DNA from: Emiliania huxleyi CCMP1516
Taxonomy: Eukaryota; Haptophyta; Isochrysidales; Noelaerhabdaceae
Length of the DNA: 64,000 nucleotides
Reading direction: 5' to 3'
Assembly: GCF_000372725.1 (NCBI RefSeq)
Contig: NW_005198611.1
Span: forward strand, 8,946-72,945
Shown: positions 33,574-43,669 of the stretch, in pieces
Layout of the letters: each line of letters opens with the position of its first letter
How positions within the stretch are numbered: the first letter of the stretch is position 1
Position numbers and translations under genes: made by a program
Notes under the pieces: model-generated
What the model saw: only the letters and a program-made list of their open reading frames with translations
What the model was told of the DNA's origin: nothing
The model's database searches: none

Positions 33574-34206
33574 ATGCAAGCGCAGCTCGACGCGGTCTAC
33601 GCCAAGACGCGAGCGCTGGATGACGAGTTTGGACCGGCGCGCCGCGCCGCGATCACACGTTGCGAGGCGGATCTCGCGGCAGCGCGTGAGGCTCTCGGTG
33701 CCGTTGAACTGGAGGTGAATGCGCTGCCGCGCTCGGAGCGGGCGGCCGGGCTCGAGGAACTGAAGGCGCACAAGGCGAAGATTGCGGCACTCGCCGCCGA
33801 CCTCAAGCGTGCGGTCGTGTCGCTTCCAAGGGACGAGCTGCTCGGGCGAGACGACCCGGAAGAGGCGGCCACGTTGCGTGGCGAGAGAGAGGAGGCGCAC
33901 GCGCGGCTCCTCGCGACGCACGACCGCACGCGCGCGGGCACGAGGAAGCTGCGCGACGCAGCTCGTACTGTGGCGGAGACCGAGGAGATTGGCGCTGCCA
34001 TCATGGGCGACTTGGCCGCACAACGGCAGACGCTGATGCACTCCTCGGGCGTATTGCGCGCCACAGCGGAGCGGCTCGACCGGTCGCGCAAACTGGTGGC
34101 CGCGATTGGCCGGCGCGCTTGGCAGAGCCGCATGATAATGCGGGTGATGATTGCGATGCTGGCAGTCCTCGTGCTGCTCCTCCTGTACTTCATGATGGCG
34201 ACGTAG
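33574..34206 (+). CDS. VTI1: Vti1-type Qb-SNARE
   Basis: An intronless 210-codon frame. The N-terminal half is a three-helix V-SNARE_N-like bundle (RCEADLAAAREALGAVELEV, LKAHKAKIAALAADLKRAV). The SNARE motif spans about 125-185 (TRKLRDAARTVAETEEIGAA, then IMGDLAAQRQTLMHSSGVLR), with a Gln at the expected zero layer. A C-terminal anchor follows (VMIAMLAVLVLLLLYFMM). Vti1 proteins act in Golgi, endosome and vacuole fusion. Confidence 0.9.
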   Translation: MQAQLDAVYAKTRALDDEFGPARRAAITRCEADLAAAREALGAVELEVNALPRSERAAGLEELKAHKAKIAALAADLKRAVVSLPRDELLGRDDPEEAATLRGEREEAHARLLATHDRTRAGTRKLRDAARTVAETEEIGAAIMGDLAAQRQTLMHSSGVLRATAERLDRSRKLVAAIGRRAWQSRMIMRVMIAMLAVLVLLLLYFMMAT

Positions 34207-34579
34207 GGGGCTCGAGCGCAGCCGGCTCCCGGGTTTTATCTTTTGTTGTGTCTCTCTAAACAAGTAAAAGATCGTGAAGAATGGGGGCTAGCGGCGGCGT
34301 TTTCTTTTATTGTGTTTTTCCACTGTCTGTGTTTCTCGTTACACGTTAGCTATATGTGGCTATAGCCCCTAGTATAGCCCACCATGCTATATAGCCCATA
34401 GCCCCAGGCCCACAGCCTAACTATCCGCGTGAAACTCCTCGCGTCGAGAGGGGATCTCGCGCGACCGGGTTTTGCGCAGCTGCTCTCGGTAGCGTACGAA
34501 CTCTGATCTCTGTGATCTGTGATCTGTAAGGGTCCGCCCGCACGATGAGAAACCAGCGACGGGGCAGGTTGCGTTCGTT

Positions 34580-35215
34580 TGTCACTCGCCATGCGCGTCC
34601 TTGGCTGACCCTCCAAAACTCCCTCCCCGCCGTTCGCGGCTCGGCTTGCGTATGCGGATGGGAGCTTCGAGGACATGCAGGCGTCCCACCCCCTCCGGCC
34701 ATCCCCCCGGCTCCCAAGCGCGCGGCCGCGACGCGCTGCGCACCCTCTTCCGCGCTGCACCCGCTCTCGGCATGGCCGTCGTCCGCCGAGATCACCTCCT
34801 CTTCGCGCCGCAGGTGCACAACCAAGGGCTGGCCACCTCCGTATCCATCATGGTGAAGCCAATGGGCCAAAAAGGGAGAACGCTCCCCTCCCAGGTGGCC
34901 GGAGGGTACACCTCGGGTCGGCGTGCTGGGGGGGGCGCCGGTGCGCAAGCCCACTTTCCGGGCGACCCCGAGGGGGAGGAGGCCGGGCGAGTGGCAGCAA
35001 TTCACTGTTAGTGTCCCGGGCCGCTGCGGTACCGTTTATACGGCCCCTCGTAATGTCTTTCCGATTTTGCATTGTGAGTCGTCCTCTGGCCAGCCGAGGG
35101 GCACCAGAACGGCATGTGTACTGGTGCTGGCTGCGGGTGCGGAACGGGCTTTTTTTAACTCGCAACCAACTATACTATACAAGGACACCCTCGGGGGAGA
35201 CACTCGGCGCATGTG
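34580..35215 (+). repeat. About 630-bp direct repeat, copy 1 (copy 2 at 46583-47232)
   Basis: Near-identical to 46583-47232 over the full length, with scattered substitutions and small indels. Both copies begin at CATGCGCG and CTTGCTGACCCT-like DNA and end after CTCGGGGGAGACACTCGGCGCA (or GGACCACACTCGGCGCA). One frame (ALGMAVVRRDHLLFAPQVHN, then ATSVSIMVKP) is shared, but the frames diverge afterwards, so coding function is doubtful. Confidence 0.85.
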
Positions 35216-35449
35216 CGACGCGTCAGGGTGGAGTTGGCAGTGGCCGAGCGTCGTCTCCCAATCGACTCGCAGCGCGGAGTCGAGGGGTGAAGCGCGTCGC
35301 GCTGCGACACTCGAGAGCCGGCGGGATAGCCGTGGGGCGCGGCCGACTTTGATGTCCTCGAAGGTCCGGTGCGCATTCGTCCTCTGAGACCCACGCGTAC
35401 AGGAAAGGGGCGAGAACGAGGCCTTTTGCGGCGGACATTTTGGGGCGCG

Positions 35450-35700
35450 CATCCGCAAGCGCGTTCCACACAGTGCGCAGGCGCATTTTGATTTTTGGAT
35501 ACCGAGGCGGTGCCCGGTGCTTAGCGCAGGCAGAGCCCACAGGTCGCGACCTTAAGACAGCGTTGTAGATCCCTGGGCGAGGCCGAGGGGAGGGTGGTGG
35601 AGAGGGCGGTCCGTCGGCGCCAAACCACCTCCCCACCGAGGTGGGCAGGTTCCACGCGTTCCCGGACCGCCCCGTTGGGTGTACGAACTCTGTTCATTCG
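35450..35700 (+). repeat. Diverged repeat, right part (related to 50350-50620)
   Basis: GCGCATTTT, then ATACCGAGGCGGTGCCCGGT, CTTAAGACAGC and CACGCGTTCCCGGACCGCCC match 50350-50620 in the same order. The left part of the same family is at 34505-34545 (GATCTGTGATCTGTAAGGGT). Confidence 0.7.
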
Positions 35701-35794
35701 AGTCTATGTTCACAGCGAGAGCGACCGTGAGTCAGACGTACCTAAATCCAGGCACAGGGTTCGAAACAAACTTTTCCGGGGTATGGACTAACTA

Positions 35795-35940
35795 TGGTAT
35801 GGTACGATCAGCGGCCCAAAGGGGTGGGGGTATGGTCCTGACCGCCCAAGACTAGCCCTACCATACCCCCAAGCAGGTCTGCCAGCAGGCGGGGGGTATG
35901 GTCTTGAGCTGCAACCATACCGTGCCTCGCAAGAAGTTGG
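35795..35940 (+). repeat. GGTATGG element, copy 1 (copy 2 at 44050-44190)
   Basis: Both copies share GGTATGGTA, then AGCGGCCCAAAGGGG-like DNA, GGGGGTATGGTCCTGACCGC and CAGCAGGCGGGGGGTATGGT. Copy 1 lies about 220 bp before the TenA start and copy 2 about 10 bp before the CtpA start. Confidence 0.75.
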
Positions 35941-36162
35941 AACCCAGCACTTCAGGCCGCAGATCAGAAGGCCCTCCGACGGAGGCTCCAGCCCCCCCGT
36001 CGGACTGTGCTCCCCCCCCCCCCCCCACCACCTACCTACCTATTGCGGGGCCCTCTGGGGCGGTCAAAACCGGACCTACCTACCTATTGCATAGGGTCTA
36101 ACCGTAGCTGGGTCTGGGACAGACCCCCTATCTGGGTAGGAGCCGGAACCCAGGCCGCGCCG

Positions 36163-36825
36163 ATGGGTCTGCAGGTGAGGTTTACCGACGAGCTGCGCTC
36201 GCTTGCCGGCGCAAAATGGGAGGCCGTCATAAACCATCGCTTCACCGACGCTCTCGCGGCCGGGACCATTGACCGCGACGTCCTCGCTCGGTATCTGGTG
36301 CAAGACCATCGCTTCCTCGACTCCTTTGTTGTTTTGTTGTCGAGCATGGTGGCTGCCGCTCCCAGTCTCGCGGCCCGAATCCCGGGCTGCCAGTTCCTCG
36401 CACTCATCACGGGTCGGGAGAACACTTACTTCGAGCGAAGTTTCGCGGCGCTTGGCGTCGACGACGCCGCGCGTGAGTCGGCGCCCGATACGGCACCGAC
36501 AGTGGCGTTCAAGGCGCTGATGCGCGACGCCGCCAAGGCGACCTATTCGGAGATGCTGGCGGTACTGGTCGCGGCCGAGTGGAGCTACCAGTCTTGGGGC
36601 GAGCGCGTGCTGCCCGCCGCGGTGCAAGAGCCCTTCACGTCCAGAGAGTGGGTCGACCTGCACAGCGGCGAGTACTTTGGCTCGGTCGTGGAGTACCTGC
36701 GCGGCCTGCTGGACGAGGCCGCCGCGACGATGACTCCAGCCGAGCGTGCCGCCGTCGAGGTTCGCTTCCTGGCCGCCGTCGACATCGAGCTCGCCTTCTT
36801 CGATGCGGCATACGAGGATTCATAA
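36163..36825 (+). CDS. TenA_E-type aminopyrimidine aminohydrolase/thiamin salvage protein
   Basis: An intronless 220-codon frame. It has the all-helical TENA/THI-4 layout: DRDVLARYLVQDHRFLDSFV, then QFLALITGRENTYFERSF, MLAVLVAAEWSYQSWGERVL, FTSREWVDLHSGEYFGSVVE, and a final RFLAAVDIELAFFDAAYEDS. Classical TenA has a catalytic Cys in the PC-W-Y motif. Here that site reads AAEWSYQSW, with Glu, which is the TenA_E subgroup. These proteins salvage thiamin breakdown products (amino-HMP/formylamino-HMP). The start is the ATG in the best family position. Confidence 0.88.
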   Translation: MGLQVRFTDELRSLAGAKWEAVINHRFTDALAAGTIDRDVLARYLVQDHRFLDSFVVLLSSMVAAAPSLAARIPGCQFLALITGRENTYFERSFAALGVDDAARESAPDTAPTVAFKALMRDAAKATYSEMLAVLVAAEWSYQSWGERVLPAAVQEPFTSREWVDLHSGEYFGSVVEYLRGLLDEAAATMTPAERAAVEVRFLAAVDIELAFFDAAYEDS

Positions 36826-37213
36826 GTCATGAGGAATACCATGGCATGCCTCACTGCAGACTGGGCAAGTTCACAAAGCCGCAGACCCGGGTTGCGTCTT
36901 GCAGACTGTGTCCAGACTCGAGTGCAACACTTAGACTTGTGACTTGGCCCGTACACACAAACACAGTCCACACACGCGCCGGTGCGGCATGGCGAGAGAA
37001 GACAATACTCAATAGTGACATGCACATGTACATGGACATGTCATGTTGTTGTTGTTGTCATGTCATGTAGTGAGATGACGAACGATGCTCACTGCATTCT
37101 ATTGTGTTCAATATAAGTGAGACGCCAGACGGTTCGAACTTTGGTGGATTTGGGGCCATGCTGCAGGCGCACGCGAGACACGAAGTGTGCTCCGCGCAGA
37201 GAGAGAGAGAGAG

Positions 37214-37280
<67 letters not shown>

Positions 37281-37663
37281 TCACGTGTCACGAACACTGG
37301 AACCACAAGAGAGACAAGAGTGTGATGCGCGGAGGGCCTGCATGGGGACACCGCCAGCGACAACATTCTCTCAAGCGCATGCGACCCCCGGTCCCGCCCC
37401 GGCACCAAAAGAAGATCACGGCATGGGTGTGTGCGCGGGTCTGTGACGTCCGATGTCCCTGGGCAATTCCACGCGATCGCTCACCACGAGCGCCGAGGTG
37501 TCGCCCTGGCATCGAGCGCACACCGCCACAACAACGGTTTGTCGATTAGTGTTGGCCCCATCAAAAGACAAAAGTCGGCTGTCGTAGAGTTTGCGAGGCC
37601 CCTTTAGACAAAGGCGCAGCGTCGTGACTGGGGTCAAACCCACGCCGAAGATCTCAAAGATGC
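36826..37663. other. Intergenic with AG microsatellite
   Basis: 37197-37278 is an (AG)n tract of about 80 bp with one TC interruption. No gene. Confidence 0.6.
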
Positions 37664-39262
37664 TCACGACGAGGACGTGGAGCTCTCCGAGACCTCCGAG
37701 ATGCGGTCTTCCTCTTGGCGTGGCGTGTGGTACATCGTGGCGATTGCAGGGGTCTCGCTTGGCGGAGAAGCCATGCCGAGGCCCAACATTGTAGCAGCCG
37801 CGAGATCTTTCGAATAGTCTTCGGAGGCAGTAGCAGAGCTCTCGAGGGTCACGACTGCTTGGAGAGGTGCAGGACCAGGAGCCATTTCCATCAGCTTGAG
37901 AGCAGACTGAGGCACAGTGTGCGCCTCAACCTGCTGCGGTTGAGGCTGGTTGGGCCTCAGTTGCACCAAGAGAGGCTGTGGCTGAGTCTGCAGCTGCAGC
38001 TGCAGCTGCGGCGGTGATTGCGGCTGTGGTGGCGGCAGTTGCAGTGGAGGCTGCTGCGGCGGCTGCAGTTGCAGCGGCTGCTGAGACGGGTCCTGTGCGG
38101 CCTGCGGCGCAAGTGGAGGCGACGAGATGACTTGCGTCAGCTGCTGAGGCGGAGACTGCTGCAGTGCCAGCGTCGGCTGGGACTGCTGCGACTGCAGCTT
38201 CGGCGGCGACTGCGACTGCGGCTGCGGCTGCGGCGGGTGGGACTGCGGCGGCGACTGATGCGGTTGTTGCAACAGCTGTGGCTGCACCAACGCCACCGTT
38301 CCCGGCTGCTGCGGCTGGGCCTGCGCCTGGACCTGCATCGTCTGCTGCTGCTGTTGCAGTCCGGTAAGCGGCTGCTGCATGTTCTGCGCCGCCATTATCA
38401 TCTGCGCTGACGCCATGCCGGGCGCCATTTGCTGCGAGGCGACTTGCGCAGGCAAGTTCTGCATCTGCATCTGCATTGTTGGCATAAGCTGCGAGGGCAT
38501 CTGCTGCACGACCGTTGAGAGGCCCATCGACATCTGGTCCTGCACCTGGCCCATGCCGATGGGCGCGCCCCCCACCTGACCGGCCATCGGCATGAATCCC
38601 GGGTGCATCATGCCTCCCACAAACATCTGGTTCGGCATGTACCCGTTGGAAACCATCGTCGTGGCGGGCACCGGCGGCATGTTGAGGGAGCGGCGCGCCT
38701 GATTCATCATCTGGAGCTGCTTCAGGATCGCGTCCGCGTTTGCGGTGCTAGTCTGACCCTTGCCGTCGGCGTTCGGGCTGCTGATGTGGGCCGCCTTGAG
38801 TGCGCGAGAGTCGCGCTGTCGTCGGTTCTGAGACGAGCGGGGGAGGGCATGTGTGAGCTGTGGAGGAGAGGGGATGGCAAGGCGGGCAGAGGGCGATGCC
38901 GAGGCGGCCCAGTCATTTGCGGGATGGGGACCGCCGCGCGCCTGGAACCAGAACTGCACCTGGCGCGGCTCGACCTCAAAGTCCTCGGCGAGGCGCCGTC
39001 TCATCTCGGCTGAGGGGAAGCGCTCCATCTGATAGATCTGCTCGAGGATGAGCTTTGCCTTCTTGGATATTGCCCAGCGGGGCGAATGTGACCCTTTGAG
39101 CACACCACCTCGCATGGACATGGGCAGGCTGCCGTCCAGGCTGTCGTTTCCGTACATCTCGCTGGTCGGGCTGTAGGTACCATCCTCGTCTGCTCGCGGC
39201 GAGGTTGGTGCGGGCGGCCCGTTGACCGGGTCCAGTTGGGTCTGTTGCGCTTCCCAGGCCAT
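37664..39262 (-). CDS. Homeodomain transcription factor with long Gln/Pro-rich tail
   Basis: Exons 38942-39262 and 37664-38827; 494 codons. The homeodomain spans about residues 53-115: SPRWAISKKAKLILEQIYQM, FPSAEMRRRLAEDFEVEPRQ, then VQFWFQ joined across the intron to NRRQRDSRALK. The intron lies inside the recognition helix, is GC-AG (starts GCGCGC), is 114 bp, and is itself open in frame, so an unspliced reading would insert 38 residues in WFQNRR. The tail (residues 150-494) is Met/Gln-rich, then Gln/Pro-rich (QQQQQTMQVQAQAQPQQPG), typical of an activation domain. It is probably a nuclear DNA-binding regulator; target genes unknown. An upstream exon is possible. Confidence 0.85.
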   Translation of the reverse strand: MAWEAQQTQLDPVNGPPAPTSPRADEDGTYSPTSEMYGNDSLDGSLPMSMRGGVLKGSHSPRWAISKKAKLILEQIYQMERFPSAEMRRRLAEDFEVEPRQVQFWFQARGGPHPANDWAASASPSARLAIPSPPQLTHALPRSSQNRRQRDSRALKAAHISSPNADGKGQTSTANADAILKQLQMMNQARRSLNMPPVPATTMVSNGYMPNQMFVGGMMHPGFMPMAGQVGGAPIGMGQVQDQMSMGLSTVVQQMPSQLMPTMQMQMQNLPAQVASQQMAPGMASAQMIMAAQNMQQPLTGLQQQQQTMQVQAQAQPQQPGTVALVQPQLLQQPHQSPPQSHPPQPQPQSQSPPKLQSQQSQPTLALQQSPPQQLTQVISSPPLAPQAAQDPSQQPLQLQPPQQPPLQLPPPQPQSPPQLQLQLQTQPQPLLVQLRPNQPQPQQVEAHTVPQSALKLMEMAPGPAPLQAVVTLESSATASEDYSKDLAAATMLGLGMASPPSETPAIATMYHTPRQEEDRISEVSESSTSSS

Positions 39263-41041
39263 TTTGCAGGGTTGCTGGTGCTGGCGGGAGCCGGAGGGCG
39301 CTTTTGAGGTCCAGTGTCGACAGCAGGAAAGCTGTTTCTCCGGCGGTAGTAGCACTTGCGTGAGTATTAGGCGAGTAATTAGGTATTCTCATACTAAGTT
39401 TTGGGGAGCGCGAATTCGGTTAAAGGGTCATGGGACGTAATACATGTCGGTTATGAAGAACTGCGAGTACGACGCGAATGAGCAAAGCTTTTACCCGTCG
39501 TTTGGGATTTTGCAAAGGCAGGCAGCCCATCGCCATAAAAGCATTTATTTGACGTGATGGTTCCACGCCAAAGTTGTACAGCCATTCAACGACGGTCATC
39601 ATTGGGGTGGTCGTCGCGCCCAAGCCATGGCCGGGACGACCACGACGCGAGGGGGGGGGGGGGGGGGGCTCAATGCACAATGGACAATTGCACAATCAAA
39701 CTAGTGGAGACGGGGACACTGCGGTCTCGGGCACCGCACCCATGCCGCTGCCACAAAGCACAATGTGCTGCCACGAAGCACCACTAGCGATTTCGCGCGG
39801 AGGGCGTAGTGAAGCGCTGGGGCGCTCACTGTGTGTTATTCGGGTGAGGGGATCCATCAGTGGTAACCGTGTGTATCGCGCGCCTTGCGGGGGGGGGGGC
39901 GAGGAAAAGAGGAACCTCTTAGCGCCATCGCCACGGTGCTGCTAGCAGCGCCGGCGGGCCCGCCGGGCGACAACCGGCTTTAGTCACAGATCCAAGCTAC
40001 TCAGTCTCAGACGCCACACCAACACCACAAACATGCTCACTTCGCCGCTGCTGTGGATGGGCCCCCGGGGGCCCATACTACGTCGAAGTACGGACCTGAT
40101 CTCGGCACTCAGACACGGGCTGCCACGCGCCCGCGCGCGGCGCGGGCCGCACCGCCCATGCCCCCGGGTCACCGACCCCGCCTCTCGGCCCTCTCGGCCC
40201 TCAGGAGCGTGCGGGAGACCGGCGAGGGGCACACCTGGCGGCGCGGCTCTCGGGGCCGTCTCTACGGCGCTCGACGCCGTGTGAGGTCGCCGGCGGCCGC
40301 ACCTCTGCCGCCGTCGCTCAGCCGGCTCTATTACTAACCGAGTATCGGGCGTTGAGGGCGGCGGCGCAAAGCGGGTCTGGTGCGCCACACGGCCACAACC
40401 CTTGCCGCCGCCCTTGCCGCCGCCCTTGCCACCCTTTGCCGCGCCTTGCCTCCGCCGCGGGCGGCGGTGGGAGCGGCCTGCTCGAGGCCTGCTGTGGGCT
40501 AGCATGCTGTCCGTAGCTGTGGACGGGCACGTGGAACGTCAATATGACGATCGGCCGTCGATCCCGAAGGGTCGTCGGTTGAGCTAGGGAGCCTGGCGAT
40601 GGACGCCACCGCGACCTCTCGTGGCATCTCTCTCGCCGTCGGCAAGCTAGGGGCTCGCGGACGGCCGATTAATAAACAGTGTACAAACAGCCGTGAGAAT
40701 TAGTTCAACTGTGAACGGGGACATGTGCGGGACGTGTCTGCCTTCTGCTCTCATTGTCTGCCCTTGCGAGAGACGCCCGCAACCCACGGCTCTTGTTTGC
40801 AAGATCGAAGGACCGAGAGCCGTCGGTCTCAGGCGCCGTCCAGCGCTGCCAGAGCCGCAGCATGACTTGCGCGGTGTGTTTGGGCTGGGCGCCAAGATCG
40901 AGCCTCGTGGCGCCGGCTTCGTACACGCCGGCCGTGACGAGTGCGGCTGAGCGGCCGACGAGAAGGCTCCGGCTATCATCGAAAAGGTGAGCCGGAGGGA
41001 GACGTCCCTCGAGAGGGACGCAGCTCGGACGATGCTCGCCG
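39263..41041. other. Intergenic, nothing recognised
   Basis: Holds a G run at 39650-39668, a perfect palindrome TGGGCCCCCGGGGGCCCA near 40056 and a CCGCCCTTG short-period repeat at 40400-40440. No coding support. Confidence 0.4.
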
Positions 41042-41049
41042 AGCTGTGC

Positions 41050-41890
41050 CAGGGCTGGTGGATTAACATTAACACACCTCAGGGGCAGCTCTGACTACAG
41101 ATCGTGCCAACACTTGGCGCAGAGGTCGGTGTTAACACAGTTGAACGGCAGTCCCAAAACAAGCGTTAACACAGCCGTTAACACGGTGTTGACACACGCT
41201 CCGGGTAAAACCCGGGTATACCTGCAAAAAACCGGGTATACCCGAGAAATACCTGGGTCCGCGTCAATGCCGCGCGCGCCCTACTCCCAGGGCCACTGCG
41301 CCAACTGCAGCGCGCACCGTCTGCTCAAGTACGCGCACCGCACCATGTGCTGCCGCTACAAGTGCCAGAAAGCGGCTGCGGCGCAGCGGCAGGCGCGGCT
41401 GGCAGGTGGCGGTGCGGACGATGCGGTCGTGCCGACATTCTGCTTCAAGATTGATGCGGTGCTCGGCATGCGCTTCTGCGAGCCCGAGCAACTCATCGCA
41501 AAGAAGCGGCGCAACAGGCTGGCGGCTCTCGCGAGGCACCTTCAAAGAGGACAGCAATGACGCTGGATTCATCGACACGCGCTGGGTGGAGCTCGAGGAG
41601 CTGTACGAGAACTGTGGCAAGACGCCGCTGAAGAATGCGCTCAAGAGTACCGAAAGGCGGAAGAGGAGGATGTGGATGCAGCGATTGCCGACTTTGAGGA
41701 GGGCGTCGAGCACGAGGGATAATAATGAATGGGACATGTTCGCAATCGCAGCTGCGGGTGTGAAGTGAATATGCTAGACGGCGGGTCAACACCTCCCGAG
41801 GGGCGGTGTTAACACGTTTTAACACCTCTACGGCTGTGGTGTTAACCGTTAACGTGTCAACACCGTGTTAACGTTAATCCACCAGCCCTG
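41050..41890. mobile_element. Non-autonomous hAT-like DNA transposon with 8-bp target duplication
   Basis: 841 bp. The ends are imperfect inverted repeats: left CAGGGCTGGTGGATTAACAT, right the complement with GTTAACGTTAATCC just inside. AGCTGTGC occurs immediately outside both ends (41042-41049 and 41891-41898). An 8-bp duplication plus a CAGGG-type terminus is the hAT signature. Inside, GTTAAC/AACAC words are repeated near both ends. A frame at 41270-41560 encodes a Cys-rich patch (CANCSAHRLLKYAHRTMCC) that may be a relic zinc finger. No transposase catalytic region is present. Confidence 0.85.
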
Positions 41891-41924
41891 AGCTGTGCAC
41901 CGAGGCTTCCTTGCAACGCGCCTC

Positions 41925-42045
41925 ATGTCGGACAACGATGTCGGAGAGCGACCGTGCCTCGTTCGCCGCTTATCATGCAGAGTTTGTTGTAGAGATTTCA
42001 CGTTGTAGAGCGCCTCTACATCGCTCTACAACGCAGGCGCTTCGT
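41925..42045 (-). repeat. TAGAGC-type repeat with captured flank, copy 3
   Basis: AACGCGCCTCATGTCGG, then GAGAGCGACCGTGCCTCGTT and AGAGTTTGTTGTAGAG match the inverted arrangement at 50270-50330 and 27170-27200. The hAT-like element inserted just beside it. Confidence 0.7.
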
Positions 42046-42109
42046 CCCGCGGCGGATTGTGTCTGACCCTCCTGGGTAGTAAGTATGATGTTGAGAGTCG
42101 ACTCCAGTC

Positions 42110-42260
42110 GTCCCGACGTGTGAAGAGCATCGAACAATTACAAAATAAGAGAGGAGGTGTCATCGGTGAAGTTCCGATGCGTGAAGACCCTCGAGCAAAT
42201 AATAAGTAAGGACGTGTTATGTCTTAAGGTCCGAGCAATTAATAAATAGGAATTCGCGGC
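42110..42260. repeat. Three imperfect tandem units
   Basis: GTGAAGAGCATCGAACAATT, GTGAAGACCCTCGAGCAAAT and a shorter AAGGTCCGAGCAATTAATAA, spaced about 60 bp apart. Confidence 0.5.
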
Positions 42261-42393
42261 AGTGCCCGCGCCGGTCTGGGTCTTCCGCTGCTCGCGCCGC
42301 TGCACCATCTGCCCATCTTTGCCCCCGCGTCGAGAATTGAAGATGCTCGCGACCATGGCGGAGGAGGCCTTCACCGGCGCTCCCGCGACCTCG

Positions 42394-42552
42394 TTAGTTC
42401 GCCCTGATGGCCGCCTCGTCGAAGGCTCCCTGCTCCTTCGCGGCCTGCTGCGCCCGCACCACCTCCATCGCGTTCACCGTCTGCGAGTTGAGCTTCGCCA
42501 CCTTCGCCTTCCTCTCCCGCTCCGCCGCCGCCTCCCGGTCCTCGCTGCGGTC
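42394..42552 (-). CDS. Probable last exon of a coiled-coil gene, upstream part missing
   Basis: Minus-strand frame ending TAA at 42394 with a strongly protein-like end: REAAAERERKAKVAKLNSQT, then VNAMEVVRAQQAAKEQGAFD and EAAIRAN. A possible acceptor (CCGCAG) lies just upstream at about 42553. Further upstream the DNA runs into the short element shared with 14746-14970, so the 5' exons may have been cut off. Family unknown; helical or coiled coil. Confidence 0.4.
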   Translation of the reverse strand, partial: DRSEDREAAAERERKAKVAKLNSQTVNAMEVVRAQQAAKEQGAFDEAAIRAN

Positions 42553-42644
42553 CGCCAGTGGTTGTCGCCGGCGTCGTCAGCCACGATCATGGCCGTGACG
42601 GCCTCGCCCGCCATATCGCATATGTCGCTTCTCGGCCTGTCGAT

Positions 42645-42765
42645 GGCGCGTCCCAAAAGTCGCCAAAAGTGGCGGCGCGTCGCAAGTACCCGCCCGTCGT
42701 CCCTAGCGTCGTCCCGGCGCGGTCCCGCAGCTCGCGCACATCTCCCTCTTAAGACTTAACCCACA
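42645..42765 (+). repeat. Second copy of the short element found at 14746-14970
   Basis: CGTCCCAAAAGTCGCCAAAA, then CGGTCCCGCAGCTCGCGCAC and ATCTCCCTCTTA match the complement of 14746-14970. The outer parts differ, so limits here are uncertain. Confidence 0.7.
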
Positions 42766-43029
42766 ATAAAAAAATAAAACGGACATACCAAAGAAGGGGG
42801 GGGGAAGGACAGGGTCCCCACCTGCGCGAGCAGGATCTTGTAAGGACGATCACTCTTAACCCACCTCCCTCTAACATCAGAAAAGTGAATTCCAAGTCGA
42901 GGCGTCTCGACAAACAAAAAACGAGTCGACCGCCGCAAGCTGCCCAGCAGGCGCTGTTCAGACGGGCCGGCCGGTCGCCCACCTCGCGAGGATTTATCTC
43001 GGCACCCTGCGAGTAGGTATCGCGGAGCC

Positions 43030-43669
43030 ATGGCCGACGAGCCGCCCTCACGCCTCGACCGGCTGTGGGAGCTGCGGAAGACACGGACGGCGACGACGCT
43101 GCTGAAATTCACGTCTATCTTTGGCGGCCTCTTCCTGGTCCTCGCGGGAATCATCGGCCTGACCGGCATCTTTCAGGGCCAGATCGTCTACTTCGTGGGA
43201 TCGCTCTACGCGATCATCTTTGGCTGCACCGTTCTTATCGTCGAGGTGCGCGACAAGGTGCCGATGGTGAGCGCAGCGTACCAGCAGATCGACGTCTACC
43301 TCAAGTTCATGACGCTGCAGCGCGGCAAGGGGCTGTACTACCTCGGCGTCGGCCTCCTCGTCCTCTACATCGGCCCCGACGGCACCTCTTCGTGGGGACT
43401 CAACAACGTCGCCGCCTTGCTGCTCGCCATCATCGGAGTCAGCCACACGTGCGGCATTCCCCCCTCTCGAGCGCGCCCGCCGCCCCCTCGCCCCCGGCAG
43501 CCCCCCTACCCGCCGCGCCCCCGCACGCCTTTGCAGCTTCAAGCTCATCAAGGAGTCGGACCCCGTCCTCGGGCCAGGCAATGACGTGCCTCTCGCGCCG
43601 GGCGCAGACTTCTCGAGCACGCGGAGCGACTGGGGCAACATGGTCGCGGCGGCAAACAAGCCGAGGTGA
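43030..43669 (+). CDS. COPI-associated four-helix membrane protein
   Basis: Exons 43030-43448 and 43537-43669 (88-bp GT-AG intron), 183 codons. Four hydrophobic segments are visible: FTSIFGGLFLVLAGIIGLTG, IVYFVGSLYAIIFGCTVLIV, GLYYLGVGLLVLYIG and NNVAALLLAIIGVSHTF. The loop LIVEVRDKVPMVSAAY and the following helix match the COPI_assoc/TVP15-type family of small Golgi proteins. The C-terminal tail is cytosolic and ends GNMVAAANKPR. Role: Golgi membrane protein of unknown biochemical function that associates with COPI vesicles. Confidence 0.75.

Larger units (their letters stand above)
34207..36162. other. Repeat-rich intergenic
   Basis: Composed mainly of the repeats listed separately: a 34.5/50.3 kb family interrupted by about 930 bp containing the 34.58-35.21 kb unit, and a GGTATGG element at 35.8 kb. 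No gene supported. Confidence 0.5.

Noticed and set aside
41270-41560. Host zinc-finger gene
   Set aside because: Lies entirely inside the hAT-like element, and the Cys pattern is incomplete.
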